NCBI GenBank assembly: GCA_046726375.1
Contig: JBKPAJ010000086.1
Span: forward strand, 9,220-73,219
Direction: 5' to 3'
Source of the DNA: DASPWV01 sp046726375
GTDB taxonomy: Bacteria > Acidobacteriota > Vicinamibacteria > Vicinamibacterales > UBA2999
DNA: 64,000 bases
Numbering within the stretch: position 1 is the first letter of the stretch; each line of letters starts with the position of its first letter. The notes under the pieces were generated by a model. That model did not search any database and was not told where the DNA came from. It saw only the letters and a list, made by a program, of their open reading frames with translations. Made by a program: the position numbers and the translations under genes. Positions 49,459-57,518 of this stretch are shown in pieces.

Positions 49459-50861
49459 CCCCGCCGCCGTCCTCGACGACGACGACGGCGGCGCGGGCGG
49501 AGCGTGCCGCCTGGTTCGCCGAGCTCGCCTTCGTCTGTTCGTTCGTGTGCGCTGAGTGGTCCACTCGCCTCGATGAATCCACGCCAGTGCTCGAGCGCCG
49601 CCGGGGCACGGCCGTGAATTTCGAGCCAGACCATGGCTTCGTGAAAAGGGCTCCGATGCATGAGCGCGCGCTTCGCACGCGGCAACGAGTCAAGGTCCAT
49701 CAGACGCCGCTGCACGGACAGAATCTGGCGCAGCCGCTCCGTGTCGCGGCGCGCGACCGGCAGCAAACCAATCCGCACCGGCGGCTCCTTCACCGGCCGG
49801 CGGTCTCGGCGTCGCAAGTGCCGCGCCTCCGGCGCGCCTCCGGGTCTCGCCTCGATATCAGCCGTTTCTGTCGCCTCCGGAATCCGCCGCCGCGGCATCA
49901 AGCCAAGCGGCACGAGGAGTGTGCCCAGCAGCACGGCGTTGGTCAGTCCTTCCGGAACTGTTTCGAACCGGCGGCGAAACCGATCGAGGTCGGCGAGCGC
50001 CTGCCACATCGCATCCTCGCCAGCGCTGTGATGCAGCTCCGGGGTGATCGGCTCGAGCAGCCCATGCTCCGCGAGCAGCCGGAACGTCTGTTCCGCCGCA
50101 CCCGAGCGCAGGACCTTGTAGTACTCCTCGATCAACCGTGCGGGTGACGCCGTGGCGATGAGATGCCGATGTGCGCGAATGCCCTCGATCACCGGCCGGT
50201 CCAGTCGAAAACCGAGGCGCGCGGCGAACGCGACGGCGCGAAACATGCGCACCGGGTCCTCCTGGAACCGCTGCGAGGGATCGCCGATCGACCGGATGAC
50301 ACCGTCCCGCAGATCCTCGAGCCCGCCGACGTAATCGATGATCGAAAACGTCGCGATGTCGTAAAACAGCGCGTTGATGGTGAAGTCGCGCCGGAAGGCG
50401 TCTTCTTCGGGCGTACCGAAGGTGTTGTCGTGTCGAATCGTCAAGTCCGGGCCGCTCGTCCCTTCCGGCGGCGCGCTCGGCTCGTTCTCGGTGCCTGGCG
50501 GCAGCCCGCGCCGAAACGTCGCGACCTCGATGGTTTTGGTGCCGAATCGCACGTGCGCGAGGCGAAAGCGGCGGCCGATGATCCAGCAGTTCCGGAACAG
50601 CTTCTTGATTTGGTAAGGGTGCGCGTCGGTGCCGACGTCGAAGTCCTTCGGCTGGCGGCCGAGCAGCAGGTCTCGAACGCTGCCACCCACCAGATAGGCG
50701 GCGAAATTGAACTGTTGCAGCCGGTACAGAACTTTCAGCGCGTCGGGATCGATGTTCCGGCGCGATATCGAGTGCGCCGCGCGCGGCACGATCAAGGGCC
50801 TGCCTTCGCGCGATCCGGAGCTCGTGGGCCCATCTTGTCCGAGCGAAGGCGGCTCATGCAT
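49446..50861 (-). CDS. pcnB: Poly(A) polymerase / CCA-adding enzyme family nucleotidyltransferase
   Basis: A 471-residue class II nucleotidyltransferase. The head has YLVGGSVRDLLLGRQPKDFD and VGTD (GGxxRD and DxD motifs), then RRDFTINALFYDI, RSIGDPSQRFQEDPVRMFRA and AARLGFRLD. The HSISRRNIDPDALKVLYRL lead and FRNCWIIGRRFRLAHVRFG motif fit PcnB-like poly(A) polymerases better than tRNA CCA enzymes. The C terminus is a strongly basic Arg-run tail (PRRRRRRRGRRRG), which may bind RNA. Starts at 50861 (ATG, 10 nt after TACAAT) or 50873 (ATG) are possible. Divergent from a TPR gene by 36 bp. Confidence 0.88.
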   Translation of the reverse strand: MHEPPSLGQDGPTSSGSREGRPLIVPRAAHSISRRNIDPDALKVLYRLQQFNFAAYLVGGSVRDLLLGRQPKDFDVGTDAHPYQIKKLFRNCWIIGRRFRLAHVRFGTKTIEVATFRRGLPPGTENEPSAPPEGTSGPDLTIRHDNTFGTPEEDAFRRDFTINALFYDIATFSIIDYVGGLEDLRDGVIRSIGDPSQRFQEDPVRMFRAVAFAARLGFRLDRPVIEGIRAHRHLIATASPARLIEEYYKVLRSGAAEQTFRLLAEHGLLEPITPELHHSAGEDAMWQALADLDRFRRRFETVPEGLTNAVLLGTLLVPLGLMPRRRIPEATETADIEARPGGAPEARHLRRRDRRPVKEPPVRIGLLPVARRDTERLRQILSVQRRLMDLDSLPRAKRALMHRSPFHEAMVWLEIHGRAPAALEHWRGFIEASGPLSAHERTDEGELGEPGGTLRPRRRRRRRGRRRGKGI

Positions 50862-50871
50862 CCGGGAGGTC

Positions 50872-50877
50872 ATTGTA
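50872..50877 (-). promoter_or_regulatory. -10-like hexamer before pcnB
   Basis: TACAAT on the minus strand lies 10 nt before the ATG at 50861 and overlaps the alternative ATG at 50873. Confidence 0.4.
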
Positions 50878-50885
50878 GCGCGTGC

Positions 50886-50891
50886 TAGGAT
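50886..50891 (+). promoter_or_regulatory. -10-like hexamer before the TPR gene at 50898
   Basis: TAGGAT lies exactly 6 nt before the ATG; the divergent pcnB element is only 8 bp away. Confidence 0.45.
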
Positions 50892-50897
50892 CGGCGG

Positions 50898-51704
50898 ATG
50901 GCGCGTGCGACGAGCAGCGTGCTGATAGCGGCCGTTATGCTGGCGGTCCCCGCCACTGCCGGCGCGCAACGAGCGGAGCTCGCGAAGGCTCGTGCGCTCT
51001 ACAACGAGCGGCAGTTTGCCGCCGCGATTGAGTCGGCCACCGCTGCGCAATCGGATCCCGCCACAGCCGATGCGGCGGCTATTGTTCTGGCGCGTGCGCA
51101 TCTCGAACGCTATCGCGAACAGGCCGATCCTTCCGACCTGAGTGCGGCGCGCGAAGCACTCACGTCGGTGCGTGCGGCCGCGCTCAACGCGCGAGATCGC
51201 GTGGAATTTCTGCTCGCCCTCGGCGAATCGCTGTTTCTCGAAGACGATTTCGGCGCGGCGGCCGAGATCTTCGAGAGCGGCCTGGAGAGCGTGCGCGAAG
51301 ATCCCGATCTTCACGATGCGATGCTCGACTGGTGGGCGAGCGCAATTGAGCGGCTCGCGGCCAGTATGAGCAAGGACGCTCGGCACGACGAGTTCGAGCG
51401 CCTCAGCGATCGGATGAGGGCGGAGCTCGCCCGCGATCCCGGTTCCGCCACGGCAAGCTACTGGTCAGTGGTGGCGTTGCGCGGCGGCGGCAACGCGATT
51501 CGTGCCTGGGATGCCGCCGTGGCCGGGTGGGCACGCGCGCGGCTCATGGGCGATCGGTCCGCCGCTTTTCGCTCGGACGTCAACCGCCTGATTCTCGACG
51601 GCATCATTCCGGATCGCGTGCGCACGGTGGCGCAGGATCAACGGGCGGCGGCGGAGGCACAGCTCAAGGCGGAGTGGGAGTTGGTAAAGGAGAAGTGGAA
51701 ATAA
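50898..51704 (+). CDS. Exported TPR-like helical protein
   Basis: A 268-residue protein with a signal peptide (SVLIAAVMLAVPATAGAQ) and Ala/Arg-rich helical repeats resembling TPR (ARALYNERQFAAAIESATAA, RVEFLLALGESLFLEDDFGAAAEIFESGL). The C-terminal third is helical with no recognisable motif and ends AEWELVKEKWK. It likely acts as a periplasmic adaptor. Followed by a heptamer-repeat spacer and the convergent polA. Confidence 0.75.
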   Translation: MARATSSVLIAAVMLAVPATAGAQRAELAKARALYNERQFAAAIESATAAQSDPATADAAAIVLARAHLERYREQADPSDLSAAREALTSVRAAALNARDRVEFLLALGESLFLEDDFGAAAEIFESGLESVREDPDLHDAMLDWWASAIERLAASMSKDARHDEFERLSDRMRAELARDPGSATASYWSVVALRGGGNAIRAWDAAVAGWARARLMGDRSAAFRSDVNRLILDGIIPDRVRTVAQDQRAAAEAQLKAEWELVKEKWK

Positions 51705-51861
51705 GTTCAAAGTTCAAAGTTCAAAGTTAAGTTGAAGAGTTGAAAGTTTGAAAGTTGAGGACAGTCGAAACCGACAACTAACAACTAAGAACTAACAATT
51801 GAGAACTAACAATCAAGAATTGAGGAACTGACGAAACTAACTTTGAACTTTCAACTTGTAA
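51704..51861. repeat. Heptamer-repeat spacer with long inverted repeat
   Basis: Three perfect AGTTCAA units (51704-51724) are followed by decayed copies and AACTAAC-type units. AAGTTCAAAGTT (51710-51721) is complementary to AACTTTGAACTT (51839-51850). The whole 157-bp AT-rich gap between convergent genes is built of such units and could end transcription from both sides. Confidence 0.75.
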
Positions 51862-54546
51862 CTACGGTTTTGCTTCTTTCCAGTTCTCGCCAATCCCCAC
51901 GTCCACGTCCAGCGGCACGTTGAGCGGTACGGCGTGCGCCATCTTGTCACTTACGAGCGACGCGATGTCGTCCACCTGCTCGGCAGGCGCTTCGAACAGC
52001 AATTCGTCGTGGACGGTCAGAATCATGCGCGCGGAGGGGAACCGCTCGTCTAGGGCGGCATAGACGTCGATCATCGCGCGTTTCAAGATGTCGGCGGCCG
52101 TTCCCTGAATCGGAAGATTCACGGCCACGCGTTCCGCGGCAGATCGGATTTGGCCGTTGCGATTGGTGATCTCGGGCACCGGACGCCGGCGGCCGAACAT
52201 CGTTTTCACGACACCCGTGCGGCGCGCGTCCTCGAGAGTCCGATCGATGAATCCGCGGACTTTGGGAAAGCCGGCAAAGTACGCATCAATGAATTCCTGC
52301 GCGGCCTGCTGCGTGACACCGATGTCCTTTGCGAGCGTGAACGCGGTTTTTCCATAGAGCAGCGCGTAATTTACGATTTTGGCCCGGCGGCGCAGTTCAT
52401 GCCGATCGAGGCCCGGATTCGGGCCAAACACCTTGAGCGCAGTCTGATCGTGAATGTCCTCACGTCGAGAAAACGCGGCGGTGAGCGATTCGTCTCCCGA
52501 AAGATGCGCGAGCACGCGGAGCTCGATTTGCGAGTAGTCGACTGAGATCAGCTTGTGACCCCGTTCCGCGATGAACGCGCGGCGGATCTGGCGGCCGACC
52601 TCCGTACGAATCGGGATGTTCTGAAGGTTTGGATCGCTGCTCGACAGACGGCCCGTTGCCGCCACCGCCTGGTTAAACGAGGTATGCACGCGTCCGGTTG
52701 CTGGATTGATCAACTGCGGCAAGGCGTCGATGTAGGTGCCCTTCAGTTTCGCCAGCGCGCGCCACTCGAGGATCAGCCGCGGCAAGTCGTGGGCGAGCGC
52801 GAGCTCCTCGAGCACTTCGACCGCCGTCGAAGGGGTTCTGGTAGCGCCCGTACGCTTCACGACCGGCAGCTTCAGCTTGTCGAACAGGATCTCGGCGAGC
52901 TGCTTCGGCGAGGCGATGTTGAACTCTTCGCCCGCCATCGCGAAGATGGCTTTGCCGCGATCGTTGAGTTCGCTCTCGACCAGCGCAGCCTGCGACGAAA
53001 GCGCGCGGCCATCGATGCGGATGCCGACACGCTCCAGGCTGGCAAGAATCGGCACGAGCGGCAATTCGAGCTCGCGATACACCGCCTCGACCCCAGACGA
53101 AACCAGCATTGGGGCGAGACGTGCCGCGAGCTGCAGCGCGAGGTCGGCGCGCTCGCCGGCAAAATCAACCAGGCCGTCCACCGGCACCTGCGCAAACCGC
53201 AACGCCTTGGTGCCTTTGCCACACACTTCCTCTTGCGTCAGCGCCTTGTAACCGAGTTGTTCCAGAACCGTCGGCTCGAGCTCCTGGCTCGATTTAGTGG
53301 CGTCGATGAGATAGCTCGCCAGCATGGTGTCCATGTCGAGGCCGGCAAGCGACACGCCATGCTGCGCGAGCACGACGACGTCGGCCTTGAGATCGTGCCC
53401 CACCTTGAGAACACCAGGGTCCTCGAGCAGCGGTTTGAGTGCGTCGAGAACGGTGTCACGCCCCAGCGTGGTGCCGCCGCCGAAACCCTGGTGCGCCAGC
53501 GGCACATACCGCGCGCGGCGGGGAGCGGTGGCGAACACGAGGCCCACCAGCGTGGCGCGGACGCATGACGGGCCGTCGGCGACGATTCGGAGCGCAACGC
53601 GCCCTGCTTCGCGCAGCTCGCGCACCAGCGCGTCCAATTCTTCCGGCGTGGTGACGGTTGCGTAATCCTTTTCAATCGACGAAGCTGTTGGCGCGTACTC
53701 GGTGACCAGCGTCCGGAAGCCGAGTTTGGAAAACAGCTCGTAGCACTTCTCGCGCGACGCGCCCAGGTAGCGGAAGCGCTCGGGATTGAACGCCAGATCG
53801 ACGTCGGTGCGCAGCTTGACGAGCTCACGGCTTTGGCGCGCGTCTTCGGCGTGAGCCTTGAGTCCTTCGCGGTATTTCTTCTGTGCTACCTCGTCTGCGC
53901 GCGCGAGGAGATTGTCGAGCGATCCGTAGGCGGCGATTAAATCCTTCGCGCCCTTTTCACCGATCCCCGGCACGCCCTTGACGTTGTCGACGCTGTCGCC
54001 CATGAGCGCGAGCACGTCGATGACCTGAGCAGGAGTGACGCCAAACTTCTCCTTCACGGCATCGGCATCAAACCACGCGCCTTCATCGCGTGGGTTGTAG
54101 ACCCGGATGCCGTCGCCGACGAGCTGAAAGAAGTCTTTGTCACCCGTAACGATCGCGACTTTGAACCCGTTGTCCGCCGCTCGTTGCGCCATCGTGGCAA
54201 TGACGTCATCGGCTTCGAATCCTTCGGCGGTGTAGACCGGCACCCCGAGCGCCTCGCAGGCCTCGTGCACCCACGCGGTTTGCTCCACGAGGTCGTCCGG
54301 CATCGCCGAGCGCGTCGCTTTGTAATCCGCTGCCATCTGCGAGCGGAACGTTGGCCGCGGCAGATCAAACGACGCCGCGATGTACGAAGGCTGATGATCG
54401 TTGATCAACTTGCGCAGCATCGTGACGAAGCCGTACACGGCGTTCGTCGAACGCCCGTCAGGACCCGTGAGCCCGCGGATCGCGTGATAGGCGCGATACA
54501 TCTGGTTGCTGCCGTCGATCAGAAAGAGGGTTGGTTGGTCGGGCAT
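51862..54546 (-). CDS. polA: DNA polymerase I
   Basis: An 894-residue protein. The 5'-3' exonuclease domain is at about 1-290 (LFLIDGSNQMYRAYHAI, EGFEADDVIATMA, VTGDKDFFQL, ALMGDSVDNVKGVPGIG). The 3'-5' exonuclease-like domain spans about 300-500, and the polymerase domain has motif A SVDYSQIELRVLAHLSGDE, motif B RRRAKIVNYALLYGKTAFTL and motif C LTVHDELLFEAP. The first exonuclease motif (DxE) is replaced by LRIVADG while the later Asp residues remain in HDLKADVVVL and ERADLAL, so proofreading is probably lost. Acts in Okazaki-fragment and repair synthesis. A GATAAT hexamer lies 18 nt upstream of the ATG with GAGG between. Confidence 0.94.
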   Translation of the reverse strand: MPDQPTLFLIDGSNQMYRAYHAIRGLTGPDGRSTNAVYGFVTMLRKLINDHQPSYIAASFDLPRPTFRSQMAADYKATRSAMPDDLVEQTAWVHEACEALGVPVYTAEGFEADDVIATMAQRAADNGFKVAIVTGDKDFFQLVGDGIRVYNPRDEGAWFDADAVKEKFGVTPAQVIDVLALMGDSVDNVKGVPGIGEKGAKDLIAAYGSLDNLLARADEVAQKKYREGLKAHAEDARQSRELVKLRTDVDLAFNPERFRYLGASREKCYELFSKLGFRTLVTEYAPTASSIEKDYATVTTPEELDALVRELREAGRVALRIVADGPSCVRATLVGLVFATAPRRARYVPLAHQGFGGGTTLGRDTVLDALKPLLEDPGVLKVGHDLKADVVVLAQHGVSLAGLDMDTMLASYLIDATKSSQELEPTVLEQLGYKALTQEEVCGKGTKALRFAQVPVDGLVDFAGERADLALQLAARLAPMLVSSGVEAVYRELELPLVPILASLERVGIRIDGRALSSQAALVESELNDRGKAIFAMAGEEFNIASPKQLAEILFDKLKLPVVKRTGATRTPSTAVEVLEELALAHDLPRLILEWRALAKLKGTYIDALPQLINPATGRVHTSFNQAVAATGRLSSSDPNLQNIPIRTEVGRQIRRAFIAERGHKLISVDYSQIELRVLAHLSGDESLTAAFSRREDIHDQTALKVFGPNPGLDRHELRRRAKIVNYALLYGKTAFTLAKDIGVTQQAAQEFIDAYFAGFPKVRGFIDRTLEDARRTGVVKTMFGRRRPVPEITNRNGQIRSAAERVAVNLPIQGTAADILKRAMIDVYAALDERFPSARMILTVHDELLFEAPAEQVDDIASLVSDKMAHAVPLNVPLDVDVGIGENWKEAKP

Positions 54547-54564
54547 GGAGACGCCGAAACCTCT

Positions 54565-54570
54565 ATTATC
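54565..54570 (-). promoter_or_regulatory. -10-like hexamer before polA
   Basis: GATAAT on the minus strand, 18 nt before the polA ATG. GAGG follows it, so this gene has a short leader with a possible ribosome site. Confidence 0.35.
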
Positions 54571-54584
54571 AATGATGGTCGCGC

Positions 54585-54590
54585 TATGAT
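54585..54590 (+). promoter_or_regulatory. -10-like hexamer before the lipoprotein-cupin pair
   Basis: TATGAT lies exactly 6 nt before the GTG at 54597; no Shine-Dalgarno site. Confidence 0.45.
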
Positions 54591-54596
54591 GGCCTC

Positions 54597-55349
54597 GTGC
54601 GCTTGTTCGTGTTTGCGGCCGTCGGTGCCGCGGCGTTTCTGACGACGGCGTGTGGTGGCAATATTCTCTCGCGCAAATACGAGTACGACGAGGACATCTA
54701 TCTCGCGCTCGATGGCTCAGCGACGGTCTATCTGAACGCCTCCGTGCCGGCCCTCGTTGCGCTGCGTGGCCTCCATCTCGACGTGGATCCGCGATCCCGT
54801 CTCGACCGCGCGGCCGTGCGCGCGATGTTCGAGTCGCCGGTGGCGCATGTCGAGAGCGTGACCGCCTCGCGACGCGACAATCGCCGCTACATCCACCTTC
54901 GCATCCACGTACCCGACGTCACACGGCTGGGAGAGGCGGCGCCGTTCGGCTGGTCGCGCTACGGAATCACGCGCGCCGACGCGGTGATCAAGTACCGGCA
55001 ACTGCTCGGTCCAGCCGCCGACCGCGCCGTAGGCAACGTGGGATGGACCGGCCGCGAGCTCATGGCCGTACGGCTTCACTTGCCGAGCCGCGTCCCGTTT
55101 CACAACTCGCCATCGAAAGAAGTCCAGAGGGGCAACATCATCGTCTGGGAGCAGACCTTGGCCGACCGGCTTCGCGGTCAGCCGCTCGACATCGAAGCGC
55201 ATATGGAAACGCGATCGATTCTGGCCCGGACGCTAACGCTGTTCGGGCTCATGGTCGGTCTCGCCGCGCTTACGTTTGCGCTCGTGATCTGGCTGGTCAG
55301 GCGCCGAGGCCGTCCGTCAGTGCCCGCTCGTCAACAGGAGGCATCATGA
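54597..55349 (+). CDS. Lipoprotein with C-terminal membrane helix
   Basis: A 250-residue protein. The N terminus VFAAVGAAAFLTTACGG carries a lipobox (LTTAC), a central region has beta-like segments (YLALDGSATVYLNASVPALV), and a C-terminal helix (LFGLMVGLAALTFALVIWLV) is followed by a basic tail. A lipid anchor plus a C-terminal transmembrane helix is unusual. Sequence pieces such as DEDIYLALDGSATVYLNAS recur in unnamed Acidobacteriota proteins. Overlaps the cupin gene by 4 nt. Function unknown. Confidence 0.75.
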   Translation: MRLFVFAAVGAAAFLTTACGGNILSRKYEYDEDIYLALDGSATVYLNASVPALVALRGLHLDVDPRSRLDRAAVRAMFESPVAHVESVTASRRDNRRYIHLRIHVPDVTRLGEAAPFGWSRYGITRADAVIKYRQLLGPAADRAVGNVGWTGRELMAVRLHLPSRVPFHNSPSKEVQRGNIIVWEQTLADRLRGQPLDIEAHMETRSILARTLTLFGLMVGLAALTFALVIWLVRRRGRPSVPARQQEAS

Positions 55350-55774
55350 ACCGAATCGCCGTATCACGTGGCATCCTCATCCCGCTTGCGGTCGCGGCGC
55401 TTGGTGCGCAAGCTCCCGCGGGGGCGCCGGCGCCGCGGAATTTCGTCAGCCCAGGCGGGGTGCGCATGCACGTCGTCCTCGACGAGAAAGACCTTCGTGG
55501 CAACGAGGTGGAGATCGTGGAGCTCACGTTTCCGGCGAACAGTGATTCTGGCGAGCACCGTCATGCGGTCACGGAAACGTTCTACGTGCTCGAAGGAGAC
55601 ATGGAGCAGATCGTGAATGGAACGCCCGTGAGGCTTTCGCGCGGGATGTCGGTGAGCATTCGATCGACCGACCAGGTCCGGCACAAAAGCGGCCCAAACG
55701 GCGCCAAGGTGCTGGTCGTTTGGGCCCCAGGAGGAGAAATTGCGCGCGTCACGTCGCGCTGGAAACCGGAATAA
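55346..55774 (+). CDS. Exported cupin-domain protein
   Basis: A 142-residue protein with a signal segment (ILIPLAVAALGAQAPAG) and a single cupin barrel. Motif 1 is SGEHRHAVTETFYVLEGDM (His, His and Glu ligands) and motif 2 VRLSRGMSVSIRSTDQVRHKSG supplies the last His. AGGAGG lies just before the ATG, which overlaps the upstream stop (ATGA). Likely binds a metal; enzymatic or sensing role is open. Confidence 0.82.
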   Translation: MNRIAVSRGILIPLAVAALGAQAPAGAPAPRNFVSPGGVRMHVVLDEKDLRGNEVEIVELTFPANSDSGEHRHAVTETFYVLEGDMEQIVNGTPVRLSRGMSVSIRSTDQVRHKSGPNGAKVLVVWAPGGEIARVTSRWKPE

Positions 55775-56323
55775 TCAGTTGGTGCCGATTCGTTCCATCG
55801 CGTCTTTCACTTCGGCGTCGGTCTTGAGCTCGTTGACCACGTCGAACTCGCCGAATCCGATCGCGAGCGAGCGCGCGAGCATCCGTTCGACGTTGTTGTT
55901 GACCACACCAACGAGCTTGACGTGGCCGCGGCTGACCACGATGTGAATCGGAGGGTTGGCCATCGCCGCATAGTTCCAGAACGCCGAGTTGCCATAAATC
56001 GCCCGTGCGATGCGGAACCGGAGCTCGTCGTCCCACGACGAGACCGGCAACACTTCAATGCGATTATCGAGCGACTCGACGCCCTCGACCGCGCGCACAC
56101 GCCGCTCGATGTCGTCCTTTTTGTACGGCATCGTGACGGCGCCCGTCAGCACGACGCGTCCATTGGTCACGTCGGCTTCGACGTTATCGAAGATGGTGAA
56201 CTGGGTGTAACGATTCACCTGGTCCGAGATATCCCGAAAAACCTGTAGATCTTTTCGCTGCGCATACGCCGGCGAGGCTAGACACGCCACCGCGCACAGA
56301 ACGGCAATTCCGTTCTTCAACAT
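55775..56323 (-). CDS. Exported protein with two BON domains
   Basis: A 182-residue protein: signal peptide (IAVLCAVACLASPAYAQ), a first BON domain (FTIFDNVEADVTNGRVVLTGAVTMPYKKDDIERRVRAVEGV) and a second (RIARAIYGNSAFW, IHIVVSRGHVKLVGVVNNNVERMLA). BON domains are linked to membrane or peptidoglycan attachment and osmotic stress (OsmY-type). ATG at 56323 has GAGGAG 7 nt upstream. The preceding 94-bp gap contains a long hairpin. Confidence 0.85.
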   Translation of the reverse strand: MLKNGIAVLCAVACLASPAYAQRKDLQVFRDISDQVNRYTQFTIFDNVEADVTNGRVVLTGAVTMPYKKDDIERRVRAVEGVESLDNRIEVLPVSSWDDELRFRIARAIYGNSAFWNYAAMANPPIHIVVSRGHVKLVGVVNNNVERMLARSLAIGFGEFDVVNELKTDAEVKDAMERIGTN

Positions 56324-56357
56324 GATCGAACTCCTCGGCGCTGGCACCTGAGATGTC

Positions 56358-56410
56358 GCTCATTAACAGATACGAAGCGCTCGTCTTCCGCGTTCGTATC
56401 TGTAGTGAGC
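56358..56410. repeat. Long hairpin between the VWA and BON genes
   Basis: ACAGATACGAA (56366-56376) pairs perfectly with TTCGTATCTGT (56393-56403). Allowing one bulged A, GCTCATT (56358-56364) pairs with AGTGAGC (56404-56410), giving an 18-bp stem and a 16-nt loop. No T run follows on the minus strand. It could be a terminator variant, a transcript-end stabiliser or a protein-binding palindrome. Confidence 0.7.
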
Positions 56411-56417
56411 TCGCGAG

Positions 56418-57503
56418 CTAGGACGTCGCGATGTAACCCTTGCGGGCGCGTACTTTGTAGGCGCCGCCGTTGCGCAGCTCCACTCGAATGGTGTGCCACC
56501 TGCCGTCACGGTATCCGGGGCTTGGGTAGCCCAGGTAATACTGCTTGCTCAATTCGTCCGCGATGCTCGCGGTTGCCGGATCCAGATCGCGCGCCTCGCG
56601 GACAATCTCGGTGCGGCCGCCGCTGTCGTCGGTGATCTCGCGCAGAGCCACCACGTTGACGCGGTCGTCGATCCCCATGCCGCCCATGCTGCCGCCCGGC
56701 CGTCCGCTTCCGCCGCCCGGAAGAGGAATCGGGAAAGGCAGGCCGCCCCGCCGCCCTGGAATCGGAAATGGCGTGGGCGCAGGCGGCCGCGCAACTGGAG
56801 GCTGCGGCCGGCCGCTGAAGATCGTGGACTCGGCCTGACCGTCAATCCCGACGGCGTAGATCAGCACTTCGGTCTCTCTTACCATCTGCTTCACGTCCTG
56901 CACGCGAAGCCGGCTGTTGGTGTCGTTGCCGTCCGAAATGAGCACCAGCGCTTTCTTCCGGTTTTGCCCCGACTGCGCCATCGGCACCGCTTCGGCGACG
57001 GCGTCGTACATCGCCGTGCCGCCGTTTGGCCGCACGCGCCCAAGCGATCGGTTGATGCGATTGCGATCATTGGTCCAATCCTGCACGAGGTCGGGATCAC
57101 CGCTGAACCGCTCGACGAAGAATTCGTCCTGGGGATCGGGCAGGCTCGTAAGAAAACGATCGATTGCGTCGAGCGCCGATCCCCACTTCTCACCCGCCAT
57201 GCTGCCGCTCGCGTCGAGGACGATGCCGAGGCTGACCGGCACACGCTCCGCGCTGAAATGCGTGACTTCGGTCGGCTTGTCGTCTTCGTAGACGATGAAG
57301 TCGTCCTGGCGCAATCCCGGAACAAAGCGTCCCGAACGATCGGTCACCGTGACGTTGACGTTGATCAGCTCGACGCCGCTCTTGAAACGGAATCCATCCT
57401 GGCTCTGATCGACGCGAGCGCCGACCACACGGTCCGTCGCGACGAGCGCGATGGCGGCGGCGAGAGAGATCGCAATCAGTGAGCGCTTGGTGGTGCCTTG
57501 CAT
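56418..57503 (-). CDS. VWFA-related Acidobacterial-domain protein
   Basis: A 361-residue exported protein. After a signal segment (AISLAAAIALVATDRVVG) comes the family lead VELINVNVTVTDRSGRFVPGL, then DDFIVYEDDKPTEV. The VWA domain has MIDAS residues in DASGSMAG, the Thr in NGGTAMYDAV and Asp in LISDGNDTNS. A Pro/Gly-rich insert (about residues 228-275) splits the domain before YYLGYPSPGYRDGRWHTIRV and the C-terminal VRARKGYIA. The family is expanded in Acidobacteriota; ligands and partners are unknown. Lies in a minus-strand run with the FxLYD-like and TonB genes. Confidence 0.9.
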   Translation of the reverse strand: MQGTTKRSLIAISLAAAIALVATDRVVGARVDQSQDGFRFKSGVELINVNVTVTDRSGRFVPGLRQDDFIVYEDDKPTEVTHFSAERVPVSLGIVLDASGSMAGEKWGSALDAIDRFLTSLPDPQDEFFVERFSGDPDLVQDWTNDRNRINRSLGRVRPNGGTAMYDAVAEAVPMAQSGQNRKKALVLISDGNDTNSRLRVQDVKQMVRETEVLIYAVGIDGQAESTIFSGRPQPPVARPPAPTPFPIPGRRGGLPFPIPLPGGGSGRPGGSMGGMGIDDRVNVVALREITDDSGGRTEIVREARDLDPATASIADELSKQYYLGYPSPGYRDGRWHTIRVELRNGGAYKVRARKGYIATS

Positions 57504-57518
57504 AGTGGTGCCTTTCGT

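Noticed and set aside
51704..51861. Possible origin-like or iteron region
   Set aside because: AT-rich repeats lie between two convergent genes and resemble the other heptamer arrays; no DnaA boxes or replication genes nearby except polA.
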